Part shown: piece after piece, positions 43,641-54,870 of the stretch
Position numbering within the stretch: position 1 is the stretch's first letter
Layout: every line of letters starts with the position of its first letter
Assembly: GCF_030272615.1 (NCBI RefSeq)
Contig: NC_081410.1
Coordinates: 571,535,152-571,599,151, forward strand
Reading direction: 5' to 3'
From: Cryptomeria japonica
Taxonomy: Eukaryota; Streptophyta; Pinopsida; Cupressales; Cupressaceae
Length of the DNA stretch: 64,000 bases
The notes under the pieces: model-generated
What the model saw: only the letters and a program-made list of their open reading frames with translations
Database searches by the model: none
What the model was told of the DNA's origin: nothing
Made by a program: the position numbers and the translations under genes

Positions 43641-44558
43641 CTATTTCTTGCCTTTTCCTTTGAATCTTCTAAACTTTTCTTTTATATTGGTGCTAGGGCA
43701 GTTAACAGCAATATGACCAACTTTACTACAAGAGAAACACTTCAAGGGTAGCTTTCCTTTATACTTACCAGTGCCTCTTGTAAATCTATTTGCTAACAGT
43801 GCTTCAAGTTCCATCACTTTATCTTCATTGTTTTCATTTCCCTGGTTACTTCCATGACATGTCCTACACGCATGATTTTGACATATATCTTTTCCTTTTC
43901 TAGCAGATGAACCGGTAATAGAAGCTTTAAAGGCAGATTCAATAGATTTTGTCACACTATTGTCAAAACTATTTAACTCAAAAGTTGTAAGCTTACCAAT
44001 CAATGAATCAACAATTACCTTATCCTTTGAAATAGATATAAGTTATTGGATTCTTGATACTCTTATAGGATACTGAGGTTGAAGAGTTCTCAGTATCTTA
44101 CTTACTATTGTATTATCTTCTATTTTGCTTCTAGCACTCTTTATGCCGTCAACAAGTTCTTTTATTCTCTAACCATACTATCAAATATTCTCTCCTTCAA
44201 GAATTCTCATGTCATCGAACTTTCCTCTCAAGATTTCCTCTTTGGCTCTTTGAAAATGCTCGTCTCCTCCATAGATTGTCTCTAACTTTTCCCAAACCTC
44301 ATATGTAGTTTCTAATCCTTGAAAATCAATATATTCTAAATCAGATAAAGTACTTACAATAGCTTCTAGGGCTTGCATTTTATCTTGTTCTTCTTTGATT
44401 TCATCCAGTGTCAAGGGAGTAGTAGTAGTAGGAGTAACATATCTTGTTTTAACTTGCTTCCAATATTGTGTACCAAGACCTTTGATGTAGATTTGCATTC
44501 TGTATTTCCAGATCTTGTAGTTATCCTTATTAAACTTAGGACCCTCTTTCTTCATCAT
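43641..44558 (-). pseudogene. Element B gag
   Basis: Starts at ATG 44558 with the UBN2-type region (KFNKDNYKIWKYRMQIYI, TTYEVWEKLETIYGGDEHFQ), a stop at about 44181, further stops near 44040, and an intact zinc knuckle CFSCSKVGHIAVNC near 43710. Basic tail FRRFKGKGKK. A stop follows at 43638. Confidence 0.9.
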
Positions 44559-44613
44559 CTTTAATCCCTCAGAATATTTTCCTCAAGCAATTAGGCTTTT
44601 TGTACATAGAGGA

Positions 44614-44630
44614 CCAAAGCTCTGATACCA
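44614..44630 (-). promoter_or_regulatory. Element B primer binding site (tRNA-iMet type)
   Basis: Minus strand TGGTATCAGAGCTTTGG, two bases after the 5' LTR end. Confidence 0.92.
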
Positions 44631-44632
44631 AT

Positions 44633-46312
44633 TGTTAATTCTATGAGGATATAGTTAATACTGATAGGGGGGTGAATCAGTATTAAGACCAATTGAAACT
44701 TTAACTCAAAAACAAACTTATCTCAAATCTGAAACCATTTAACAAATATCTCAACTTATTTAAACGGATCTAATAACCTCTTTATCATATTTTCTTAACA
44801 CATTAATCAAATCATTTACCACATCAATCTATACTTTCACCCCCAAAGCAATCATATAAACTTGATCATTTACCAACTCATTAACCTAATCAATTAGATC
44901 AAAAACTTTCTCAAACAACTCCTTATTAGTATTGGTAACCTTTGATAAACTTTTGATAAAATATCATAACTGGTCTCTTAGAAATAATCCATGAAATGAA
45001 AAATAAACAAGAACATCATATGAAAAACATTATACACATGAACACCATAAATTTTTGACATGGAAAACCAAATAGGGAAAAACCATGGCAAGAGTTGTTA
45101 CCCACAAATATTTGTACTCTTTTGAAGTATTCCCTATTAGTAGCTTAGCCCTATTAGGAGCAGACCTTGTTAGGAGTCACCCAGTTAGGGGATTTGCCTT
45201 GCAGCCCAGTTAGGAGCTTGATGATCTGTTAGGATCAACCTCGTGATAGGATTTAACACTCTTTTGAGAGTTGTCCTATTAGGGGACTTAATGTTTAAGG
45301 CTTATTAGGACCTACCCGGTTAAGGGATTTAACCTGTTGCAACTGTTAAGGAACAACAGTAAGAAAATGATCTATTACTTGCACTTCTTTGCTTGCTTGA
45401 TCAGATCCAGTTATACACAACACTCTGCAACTCTCAGGAAGATCTCATACTTCACTTGGACAACTTAACACATTCTCTAAGACCACCGACACAATAAACA
45501 TCAACTGTGTCAACCTAAATATTTATCTCAACTAGGTCTGCCACAAAACTCTAATAACATCATGAATTTACAATTCAAATCATAAGAGATCATGGATCAT
45601 TATACAAATCATTACAACAAATTACAATACAATATCAACCATTGGTTGATCATAACCTATCATGAAAATCTGATTTGTACCAAAGTCAATCCCTCAAAAC
45701 ACTCTACTAAATGTTTCACTGATTCCCAAGAAAATCTTCCTTAAATCATGCCAAAACAACAATTAAATCTTTCACACAGGTTTTTTTTTTTACCAACTTC
45801 ATGCAAACTCATTGTCGATCACCGTTATAACAAAAATCATTATCGATTTGATGATTTCTTCAGTGGTCCTTAAACCCTACTAAAACCTTAACAAAACTTC
45901 ATCAAAAATTTAAAACATGCCTTTCGATAATCGTCACAAGTTCCAGTTTTGGTCATATACACCTTTCCATGATACAAGTTCACCATCCAAACTGCAAATC
46001 ACCAATCATCTCCTATCGAACGATCTAATCAAAACAAATTTGCTTTATTGGTTAAAGTCCTATTTCACAGACTTTAGATCAATGTCCATAAAACCTATCT
46101 TTCGGTAAACCAAATCACTTAGATGGTAAAACAAGACATCGGGAACATCAGGAACATTAGTTACCAGCAATGACAACATAAATAACTGATCATTTCATCT
46201 ATTCATAGAATCTTAATCTCTTCATCACAAATATACTTCTATCCTTTACTGGTGCATTCATCCAACTTAAACTGCATCACCTCATCTGTATCAGTTATGC
46301 CAAATGCCAACA
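44633..46312 (-). repeat. Element B 5' LTR
   Basis: Plus-strand TGTTAATTCTATGAGG to GCCAAATGCCAACA, 1,680 bases. Pairs with 6843-8505 at about 90% identity by rough count. Confidence 0.92.
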
Positions 46313-47778
46313 TATTTTCCTTTTGGTGTGACTTGACATTTCGGTGAAACATTGGTTTTCTGTATGACCAAATTTGGCTTATATAGAACCCCTTTGTTAT
46401 GTCGATTTTCCAAGTTTCATATAGAACTCATTCCGTCTGGCCGACATGGGTTCCCTATTTTGACATAACTTTGGACTTTGGCAAGATGATTTCTACCCCT
46501 TGCCAACCACTCTGTGCTATAGCAATATAGCTCTATTTTCACTATGATGTGCTACCTGTCTTGATGAAATATTTCAAACAATAGAAATGGAACAACATGA
46601 TATATTTTCTCCTCAGTGCAAGGTCGAGTTGAAGTGCCCATGTGGGTTGTTTAACTAGCGAAGACTAGATGACATGGATGGTAAATTGAAGACAGGTAAC
46701 ATTTAGAGTGTATACTAAGAACAAATTTCCATCTAGATGAAAGAAATTCTACTTTCAAATATGGTCAACAATAATGCACCAAATCGGTTAGTTTAAAGAT
46801 CCAATCAGAATCAACTGAGGAAGAAATGAGGAGAGTTGCATTAAATGGTGAACAAAGGGCAAATGATTTATGGCTCCAAAAAGATCAGAAAATCCTCTCC
46901 AGACAAGACCTCGTCGTCATAAGGTTATCACACTATCATTACTCAACATGACAAGAGCAAGTAGAAACTACTTTTGTGATAAACAAATATCAGTTATGGA
47001 TCTAGAAATGCATGTAGAAGCATTTAACGTTAGCCACTAATCGTCTTGCAGAAAAGATTTCTTAGAGGTTAGAGGAGATTTTTTTTCTTTCAATCTCATT
47101 CATGGAGGGAAAATACATATACAAACTAAGAAAAAAAAGGGAAGATTTTTTTTGTGATGTGATGTTGACGAGGTAAGAGAATTTAACAGACAATGAGAGA
47201 GAGTGGTGAAATAGAAAAAAAGGGGGAAAGGTGTGTGTCTATTGTCGAGAAAGAGTGATAGAGCAGTAGTGTTGGTTGGAGATTCAAACAGAGAGTTGAA
47301 GGCATTAGAGAGAAAGAAATAACAGATATCGAATAAAAGTTTGAGATGATGACCAATATCAAAAAAGTAGAGAAGTAAACATCAAAGCAATTGGGTGTGT
47401 ATTTCAATCAGTCTTATGAGTTGCAAAAATTCATTTGCAATAAGGAGTTTCATTGTAATCTTTTAATTCTATCAATTAGTGCATTTTTCTGAGTGGGTGC
47501 TCAGAGCAGGAGTAGGTGCTCCTTGATTTGGTGCCCTAAACATATTGTACAAGTGTTTTTCTTCATGAGGCTAGATTGGAGCAGTAGACTCCAACAGTTA
47601 TTCTCACTGAGGTTTTTTCCACATTGGGTTTTCCTCATAAATCTTTGTATTGGGTGATTTGTCTTTGTGTGTGTGTGCATTTCATCTACTTGCATTATCT
47701 CTTATGTATGCACATTTAGATTTAAATTTTCAAATATCACTAATTCACCCCCGTCTCAATGATCACTTGTGTTCTTCG
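46313..47778 (+). mobile_element. Solo LTR X, right part
   Basis: Continuation of X after B. The middle (47040-47400) is purine-rich on the plus strand. The last 300 bases have the look of a copia LTR 3' end: GTGCTCAGAGCAGG, GAGGTTTTTTCCACATTGGG, and AATTCACCCCCGTCTCA, a block that B and C also have near their LTR 3' ends. Ends ...GTTCTTCG before CACAT, so the final CA seems mutated to CG. No protein is encoded. Confidence 0.6.
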
Positions 47779-47783
47779 CACAT

Positions 47784-48673
47784 CTATGACCAATATCATC
47801 CATACATGTATTATATCCCTGCTCCTCCACCCAATGGCTCGGGCATGGGACCAACTCAAAGACAAAAGACACCACCTAAGAATTAATTGCAACAACAAAT
47901 CAAGGATTTTCTAAAACAAATGGTAGACATGAATGAATCGAAGCAAGAGTATACAGGTAAAGGCATATGTCCTTATCCATTTGATAGAAGTATTCCACTA
48001 CCTCCATTTCCTTCACATTTTGTGACACTGAAATTTGTTAAGTATAGAGGCAAGGGAGATTCTAAGGAACACATAAGAGAATTCTTCACAATATGTATTG
48101 AGGTAACCAATGAGGAAACATACTTGATGAGATTATTCCCATATAGTTTAGGTTGACAAGCTATGGAATGTTTCTCTCAAATTCCACATAGAATCAAGTC
48201 ATGGAGTAATCTAGTAGAAGGTTTCAAACAACACTTCTCATACAATATTGAAATAAATGTGTCAACGACTACTTTGTGCAATACTAAATATAAAAATAGG
48301 GATTCCTTTTCTTCATTTTTGTAGAGATGGAGGGGTCCTACTAGTCGATACTCTTGTGATATCCCACAAAAAAATGGTTGAAATGTTCACTCAAAATGTC
48401 AACAAGGATATTGGATCTAAACTAAGAAAATATTGTTTGTCTACCTTTAAATAAGTCATAGAAAAGAGATTGGCATCTGAGAAATTTCTTATTGAACAAG
48501 GAACCATAAAGCTATTCAAGGATAACAAAGAGGAATCAAATGGGAAAAATAAATCTCGCTTTTGGAACAAGAACAACAACACAGTCCATGATGGGATAGT
48601 AGATGCAAATATTGTAAAACCAAAAAAATTAATTTCCCCAGTGCAAGATCATCCCATTCGAACAATCAAGTGA
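47784..48673 (+). pseudogene. Element D gag, capsid region
   Basis: Resumes the frame of 5011-5805. After a Tyr/Pro-rich start and a TAA at 47884, the Retrotrans_gag pattern appears: FVTLKFVKYRGKGDSKEHIR, TYLMRLFPYSLG, then a stop, AMECFSQIP, SWSNLVEGFKQHF. Frameshift near 48320; the C-terminal part (48470-48673) is basic and Asn-rich, ending at a TGA at 48671. Confidence 0.85.
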
Positions 48674-48844
48674 ACACTCAAAGACTAGTTCTAAGATATT
48701 TCCACAATCCATCATATAACTATCAAGAAGGCATTTCTGGATTCGATTGTGTGTAATATTTTTGCAAATGTTTTGGATCACACTCCATGATCCATCATGA
48801 GGATGAAGAGAGTCAAATAAAATGAAGAAAATACATTTAATAAA

Positions 48845-49486
48845 TTGGTTGCAAAAAAGCTTATAACAATACCAGACAATCCACCTTATGAACCAAAAGT
48901 GAAACCTGCATGGTGGACTGATGATGAGTATTGTGAGTATCACAAGAGCAAAGTATATAGAACTGGTAATTGTCATATATTGAAGAATATTATGCAAGAT
49001 CTTATTGACAAGGGTGAAATAGAAGTTGATGGTCATACTTCCAATGAGGAACATGTGATGTTTAAGGACCCATTCCCTAAACATCATAAAGGAAAATCCA
49101 AAGCAGATAATCAAGCTAATTATGCTAATTTGTCCTATAATTATGTCTCTACCGTTAACTACATTTCAATGAATAATCATGTTTCTACCATTATTATAAA
49201 GGAAAAAACTCCAGAAGGTTATACCCAAAGGAGTAAAGTTGTTTTGAAAGGAATTGGACCATCCTCTTCATCATCTAATGAGGAAACCTATGAATGTAAT
49301 TTTATGACCCGTCGAGGTAAATTCACCTTTCAAGGTGTTCCACCAAAGACCACGGCTTCATCATCTACCAAGAATGAGTATGACCTTCTAGATAAATTAG
49401 GGAAGACACTCGCCCTCATTTCCATCCTTGAGATTTTGCGTATATCCCCTTCACATAAGGCTATTCTTGATAAAGCATTGAAATAA
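48845..49486 (+). pseudogene. Element D gag C-terminal zinc region and pre-protease
   Basis: 213 open codons. DDEYCEYHKSKVYRTGNC followed by LKNIMQDLIDKGEIEV is the atypical zinc-knuckle block of Tat/Athila gag proteins (Cys, His, Cys spaced; one His replaced by Tyr). The later part YDLLDKLGKTLALISILEIL ... SHKAILDKALK matches the pre-protease region of element E. A stop TAA is at 49484-49486. Confidence 0.8.
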
Positions 49487-49589
49487 ATCTCCATACCCAC
49501 TAATCTAAACATGCACCAGTTTCAAGCCATGGTGGAATAGATTTCCACTCCACATTGTCATACATTCACAGAAGCCAATGACATATACA

Positions 49590-50007
49590 TATGTAAACCA
49601 CACAATGTACCTCTCCACATTGAAGTCTCTCTTCATAAAAACCACATCAAATGAGTCTTGATAGATGGAGGAGCAGGTTTGAACATTTGTACAGTGAATA
49701 CTATTAAACAATTGGGATACTCTAAACAAACTGTGAATTCAAAAAATAAGATCACCATTAAAGCATATGATGATGAATAATGCTCATCCAAGGGAATAGT
49801 CACCTTACCTCTGAGAGTTGAGCCAGTCACGAAGGATGTGGTTTGTCAATTTTTTGATCTAGAGCTTACATACAATATACTTTTGGGACATTCATTTCAA
49901 TGAAATGAGAGTAGTACCATCGATATATCATAAATGTATCAAAATTCCTTACAATAGAGTTGAAGTAACTATAAAAGGTGATCCAAATCCATTCATATAT
50001 TACAATA
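49590..50007 (+). pseudogene. Element D aspartic protease, cut by solo LTR
   Basis: Retropepsin VLIDGGAGLNICTVNTIKQL, KGIVTLPLRVEPV, LTYNILLGHSF; stops at 49652 and 49778 and a frameshift near 49900 into MRVVPSIYHKCIKIPYN. An E-family solo LTR interrupts the region just after. The homologous block in E has LTYNLLLGRPWIHSM. Confidence 0.85.
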
Positions 50008-50012
50008 ACATG

Positions 50013-51640
50013 TGTGTAGGGGAAAAAGTGACAATAAGCAAACATGCCCTAATCTCACTTTCAATCACACACTTGTGGAATACGAAAGAGCCTAGAGGTA
50101 TCACACAATTGGCTACTTCTTTTTGTAGAAGAGAGAGCCACGGGCTACCTATTAGGATTTCTATTCCTTTGTTGCAAATGATAGATGAAGTGATGCAAGT
50201 TCAACTACTAGCCCTAGAGTGCAAGTATGAACTAGTAACAAGATTGCAAGATTGAGATTAAGTGATGAAAAGTTGTAAACACAAGGATAAAAGGAGAATG
50301 CAGATGTGTACCTGGGGTTAAAATCTGAGTGGAAATGTTTGGGATAGGGGCGCATGCGCCACTGACCTGATTCTGCACCTGAAACTGCTCCTTTTGGCAA
50401 CCTGAAAGCTGTCGAAAAGCACTAAAAACTGCTATTGTCTGAGGGACCAGGGCGCCCAGCGCCCCTGTCCTGTCAGGACCAGGGCGCCCCATGCCCCTGT
50501 CCTAGGTTTCTGCTCTGCAATTTGGTGTGTAGTTCTATCTCAATCCGCTTCCGTCGGATCTGCAACTTGCGGCGTCCTTCGAATTCAAAAATCTGCACTT
50601 ATAGCTGAAAAGGGTTGTAGGTGGCTATATAGGGTTTTGCCTTAGTCAAACCCCCACTTTGGTGATTTCCACCTCCATGAATAGCCAAGTTGTATAGTAA
50701 AAGTTGTGTGTGCAGACCTTGTGTGTGTGCAAGATCCTAAAATGAAAGTAAGCAAACTAGAGCAACCTAGAAAGTAAACCCTAATTGCTTGTAAATGATA
50801 ATGTAAATGCTCCAAATCAAGATGCAAAGTGATCTAAAGCATGAATACAAATGATATAATGAGGCTTATGCAAAGACATGAAAACAACATGAAATCATAC
50901 CCAACCCCAAGGGAGGGGTACAAGCCAATCTTCAATCGGTGATCCCTTATTGCTCTTCAATGCCTTCAAAGCCCTAAATGGATGAATGAAATTGATGAAT
51001 TCTTGATGGATGAATGTTGAATGTTGTTGAAGTCTTCAAAGATCTGCTCTTTCGCTGCATAGAAGGTCCTTTTAGCCAAAATTTGGATCCTTTCAAATGA
51101 AGAAAGAAAGCTCTTATATATGAAACCCTAGGTCTTAATTTCAACTTTTGGCCGACCTAGAGATTGAATCTCCTGCCAATTTCTTGGGGTTAAGATTTAT
51201 TTTATGATTGGGTCGCGCTTCTAAAATTTCGAGAAAAATGTCCGGGACCGTGTGCACGTCGGGGCCATGGTCCCGACAACTTTTCACCAAATTTTCAGGG
51301 TCATTGGATATGATGATTTTAGAGAGAATCCCGAAGTTACAGGTGATTTCGAGATGTTTTGACCCCCGAAATCAAGCCCCCAAGTTCAAAATAGGACCTA
51401 ATTAGGGTTTTTGATTAAATGATGTATTAGAGGATTAAAATGAAAGGGGCACACTTTAATGAAAAGGGCCCGACTTTATGATATGGGAGATGATAAAATA
51501 GAACCTTAGACCTAATTAATTTAATTAATTAAGTGCTAAAGGGGAAATGCAATGCAAAATGAAAAATGCGCCAAGGCGGGTGCTAAACTAGGTGTGAAAT
51601 TGTACCACCCTAGCAAGTGCGTATAATTTACGATGCTACA
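50013..51640 (-). mobile_element. Solo LTR of the E family, inserted in D
   Basis: TSD ACATG at 50008-50012 and 51641-51645. 1,628 bases, TGTGTAGGGG to GATGCTACA; colinear with the E LTRs over its whole length with more differences, so it is another, older insertion. GC-rich array with two units (50443-50504), TATA at 51114-51120. No internal region remains, as expected after LTR-LTR recombination. Confidence 0.93.
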
Positions 51641-51645
51641 ACATG

Positions 51646-52470
51646 TGACCAAGATCAGAGATAATAATTACAATTAATAGAGAAGCAACTCCATCATCAG
51701 CGTATGTCGACCCAAAATCATTAAAACCTTCTACATCAAAACAAGGTGAGCTCAAAGGAAAATACAAGGACAATGGTGTGGGAGAGTATACTTTGAATCA
51801 AACCATGTATTTTAGACAAATAATAGAATATCCTAAAGATTATGGATGACCACATCCTTCTAAAAATGTATTCACTATCACTATAAAATGGGATCCCACC
51901 ATATTTAAAACATGGGGTGAGATAGAAGAAGAAGATATTTACGAAGAGCTTTATAAATAACCTGAAGGGGAATCTATAGAAGATCACATCAAAATGCCAT
52001 GTCAAAAGTATGGAAAAGGCTTTAAGTTCTTATAGAAAATTTGATATGATGGCAAAGGACCTCTTAGGTTACAAAAGAAAGGAATTGTTGAGCCATTGTA
52101 ACTAGAGTTAACATTCAAGAATCAATGCTCCAAAGGATTTGGATTCGTACCCTTTAGATTAGGTACTCACAATTCTAAATAAGCATTATAAATCACATAG
52201 GCTATCTCCACTAATTACCAATAATGAGACATGTTATTCCATATACACTAACAAATGGGAATGGGGTTCAGATAAATCATCCAGTGATTATGAGTTCACC
52301 GAAACATTTTGAGAACCAAGTGAACCCTTGAAAGAAGAATATTTTAATAAAAAATTCAAAATTGGTCAAGCAACCCTATCAAAGCCTACATTTCAAGATA
52401 ATCATGGATAAAAACATTTTAGGATCCTAGACCCTCAACATCTCAAGGTTCTAGGTCAAAACCACAAAGA
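51646..52470 (+). pseudogene. Element D post-protease region with G-patch-like block
   Basis: Broken frame after the solo LTR. Around 51994-52170 the translation shows KYGKGFKFL, YDGKGPLRLQKKGIVEPL and CSKGFGFVPFRLGTH, matching the G-patch-like stretch of E and of Tat elements generally (Gly-rich, ending G-I-x-x-PL). At least four stops. Its role in the element is not known to me. Confidence 0.65.
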
Positions 52471-52890
52471 GTGAAGACTCTCGTTGCTGAGTGTCCATCT
52501 AGTGATGTTGATTTGGATTCGTTTACAATCAAGGAAAATGAGGAGAGTTCTAGTGATGACCCTGATGATTGCATTGAAATACCCTTGGAAGACTCTTGTG
52601 TCTTTACTCTCACTCCCATTGACTTTGAAAACATTGATGGCCTTTCCCTTATTCATCCATGGCTCATTGAGTGGGATCAACAAGGGCCTCCACATCTAGA
52701 CACATTCCAAAATGATGAGGCTTTCATTGATTAACCTTGGCATAAGGAATAATCTTCTTCTTGGGGACCACAAAGCAGGATACATCATATAACTCGATAG
52801 TGCATCATATCTTGGAGAGGACAAAAACCTTCTAGTAACAAAAGTATAAAAATAAAAACAAATCATGGGTTTTATGGTGAAAAACATTTT
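52471..52890 (+). pseudogene. Element D acidic linker
   Basis: A short open frame (52471-52734) rich in Asp/Glu/Ser with a Trp-containing end (HPWLIEWDQQGPPHL). It precedes the RT as in other Tat elements. Stops around 52732-52800. Confidence 0.55.
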
Positions 52891-54470
52891 GTGGCATTGT
52901 ATAATCCTAAAAAAGTAAAAATAAAGGACTTATCAGAAGGTGAAAACCTCTCTGAGGTGCCTGAAGATGGAAGGTTTTACACTCTCCCCATAACCTCATA
53001 TGAAGATAAATCATCAATGTTGGTGGAGGAAACTATCAAGACAAATATTGGCACAGAGGAAGTTCCACACAACATCTTCTTAGCAGAGTCTTTGATAGGA
53101 AAAGAAAGATCGAAGTTCATAAGTTTCTTCACAGTTTGACAAATTAAATTTGCATGGTCATATGTTGATATGCCTAGGTTGGACCCTGATCTAGTAATGC
53201 ATCATTTGATAGTTACCCTAGGAGATAAACCTATAAAACAAAAATTAAGAAAAAAGCATCCCCAAGTGGCACTATTAGTCAAGGTAGAGCTAGAGAAATT
53301 ATTGGATGTTGGATTCATTAGACCGATTCACTATCTAGAGTGGATTTCTAACTTGGTACGTGTTAGTAAACCATATCGCAATATCAAAATATGTATATAT
53401 TTTAGAGACATCAATAAGGCTTGTCCTAAAGATGATTTCCCACTACCAAACATTGATTTTATAATAGATCTTGCAGCTGGTCATGCAATGTTATCATTTA
53501 TGGATGGATTCTTTGGGTATAACCAAATTAAAATAGCACTTGAAGAATAACATAAAACAGCATTCACTTATCCTTGGGGTACCTTTTGTTGGAATGTTAT
53601 GTCCTTCAGATTAAAGAATGTGGGTGCCACCTATCAAAGAGAAATGACAACCACCTTTCATGATCTCATGCAGGTCACTGTGGAAGACTATGTTGATGAT
53701 GTCCTAGGAAAGTTAGTAACAAGAGAAACACACCTCAATATACTATCTATGGTTTTTTAACATCTAGAAATATACAAAGTTAGATTAAAACCCAATAAGT
53801 GTTTATTTAGGGTAACCTCTAAGAAACTCCTTAGAATTGTCTCTCAAAGGGGAATTTCAAAGTAGATCTAGCAAAAGTCAGGGCTATATTAGAGATGCCA
53901 CCACCAAATAATATTAGTTATCTTTGGTCTCTACAAGGAAGACTCCAATCAATACATAGATTCATCCTGCAACTTGTCGATAAATGTCATCATTTTTTAG
54001 CATCTACTTCACAAGAATATCAAGTTCAAATGGGATGATAAGTATCAACGGGATTTTTGAATTCTCAAAGATTATCTTTTGAATCCACCATTATTGTTGC
54101 CACCTATTCTAGGAAAATCCCTATTATTTTACATATTAGCTACGCAAACAACACTGGGGCCACTCTTGGCACAACAGGACAATGAAGGAAAATAAAGAGC
54201 GGTATATTATATTAGTCGCACATTGATTGGTTATGAACTTAACTACACTCCAATTGAGCTCACATGTCTTGTTGTATTTTTGGCCTCGTAGAAGTTACGC
54301 CATTACATGATACCTCATAAAACAAAGCTCATTGCAAGGATAGATCTACTTAAATACCATCTTAATAAGGTGATACTCACTGTGAGGTTAGCTAAATGGG
54401 TTACGATCCTGAGCAAGTTCGACATTGAATATGTGGACAAAAAATAATAAAAGGAAAAGCTATTGTAGAT
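52891..54470 (+). pseudogene. Element D reverse transcriptase and canonical RNase H
   Basis: RT motifs of Tat type: GFIRPIHYLEWISNLVRVSK, RDINKACPKDDFPLPNIDF, LSFMDGFFGYNQIKI, TAA at 53548, GTFCWNVMSFRLKNVGATYQ, catalytic EDYVDD (YVDD 53689-53700). RNase H after it: LFYILATQTTLGPLLAQQ, YYISRTLIGYELNYTPIE; the usual first Asp is absent (ATQ in place of DAS-like). Several stops and frameshifts (53758, 53860, 54190). Confidence 0.88.
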
Positions 54471-54540
54471 CAACTAGTAGATGCACCTATGATTGATGGC
54501 ATTCCCATTATCTCAAAATTCTTGGATTAATCCATTCTTA

Positions 54541-54870
54541 TGATGACAAATTTAAATCCTTGGAAATTAGATTTTGATGGTTTATACACGCAGCATGGCA
54601 CAAGAGTTGGTATCCTCTTCATCACACCTCAAGGGGACTCCATTCCTAAGTTATATCAATTGTCATTCCCTTGCATGAATAACATAGTATAATATGAAGT
54701 AATAACTACAGGAATATGAAATACAGTTCAGTGGAAGATCCAGGAACTTCATGTTTTTGGGACTCTCAACTCATGATTCGTCAAGCAAATGATGATTATT
54801 AGACTAAAGATGAAAAGTTAATGCCATACAACAAAATGGTGGGTGATTTTAAGAAATATTTCATACAGAT
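54541..54870 (+). pseudogene. Element D second (archaeal-like) RNase H
   Basis: After a break, NPWKLDFDGLYTQHGTRVGI and FITPQGDSIPKLYQL and a YEV block show the extra RNase H of Tat elements, here in the usual place after the first RNase H. The third and fourth acidic blocks are degraded. Confidence 0.7.

Larger units (their letters stand above)
6843..46312 (-). mobile_element. Element B: Ty1/copia retrotransposon, host of A and C
   Basis: LTRs lie at 6843-8505 and 44633-46312. TG...CA ends (minus strand TGTTGGCATT / ...TTAACA), a tRNA-iMet type primer site and a polypurine tract are present. Net length is about 8.0 kb after removing A and C. Flanks are TCTTT (6838-6842) and TATTT (46313-46317), a TSD with one mismatch. 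Order on the minus strand is gag, protease, integrase, RT, RNase H, the Ty1/copia order. The two LTRs differ at roughly one base in ten over the first 190 bases, so this is an old insertion. The reading frame resumes across both internal insertions. Confidence 0.9.

Noticed and set aside
6843-46312. Endogenous pararetrovirus or viral env gene
   Set aside because: No movement protein, coat protein or envelope motif was seen; all RT regions have clear Ty1/copia or Ty3/gypsy signatures.
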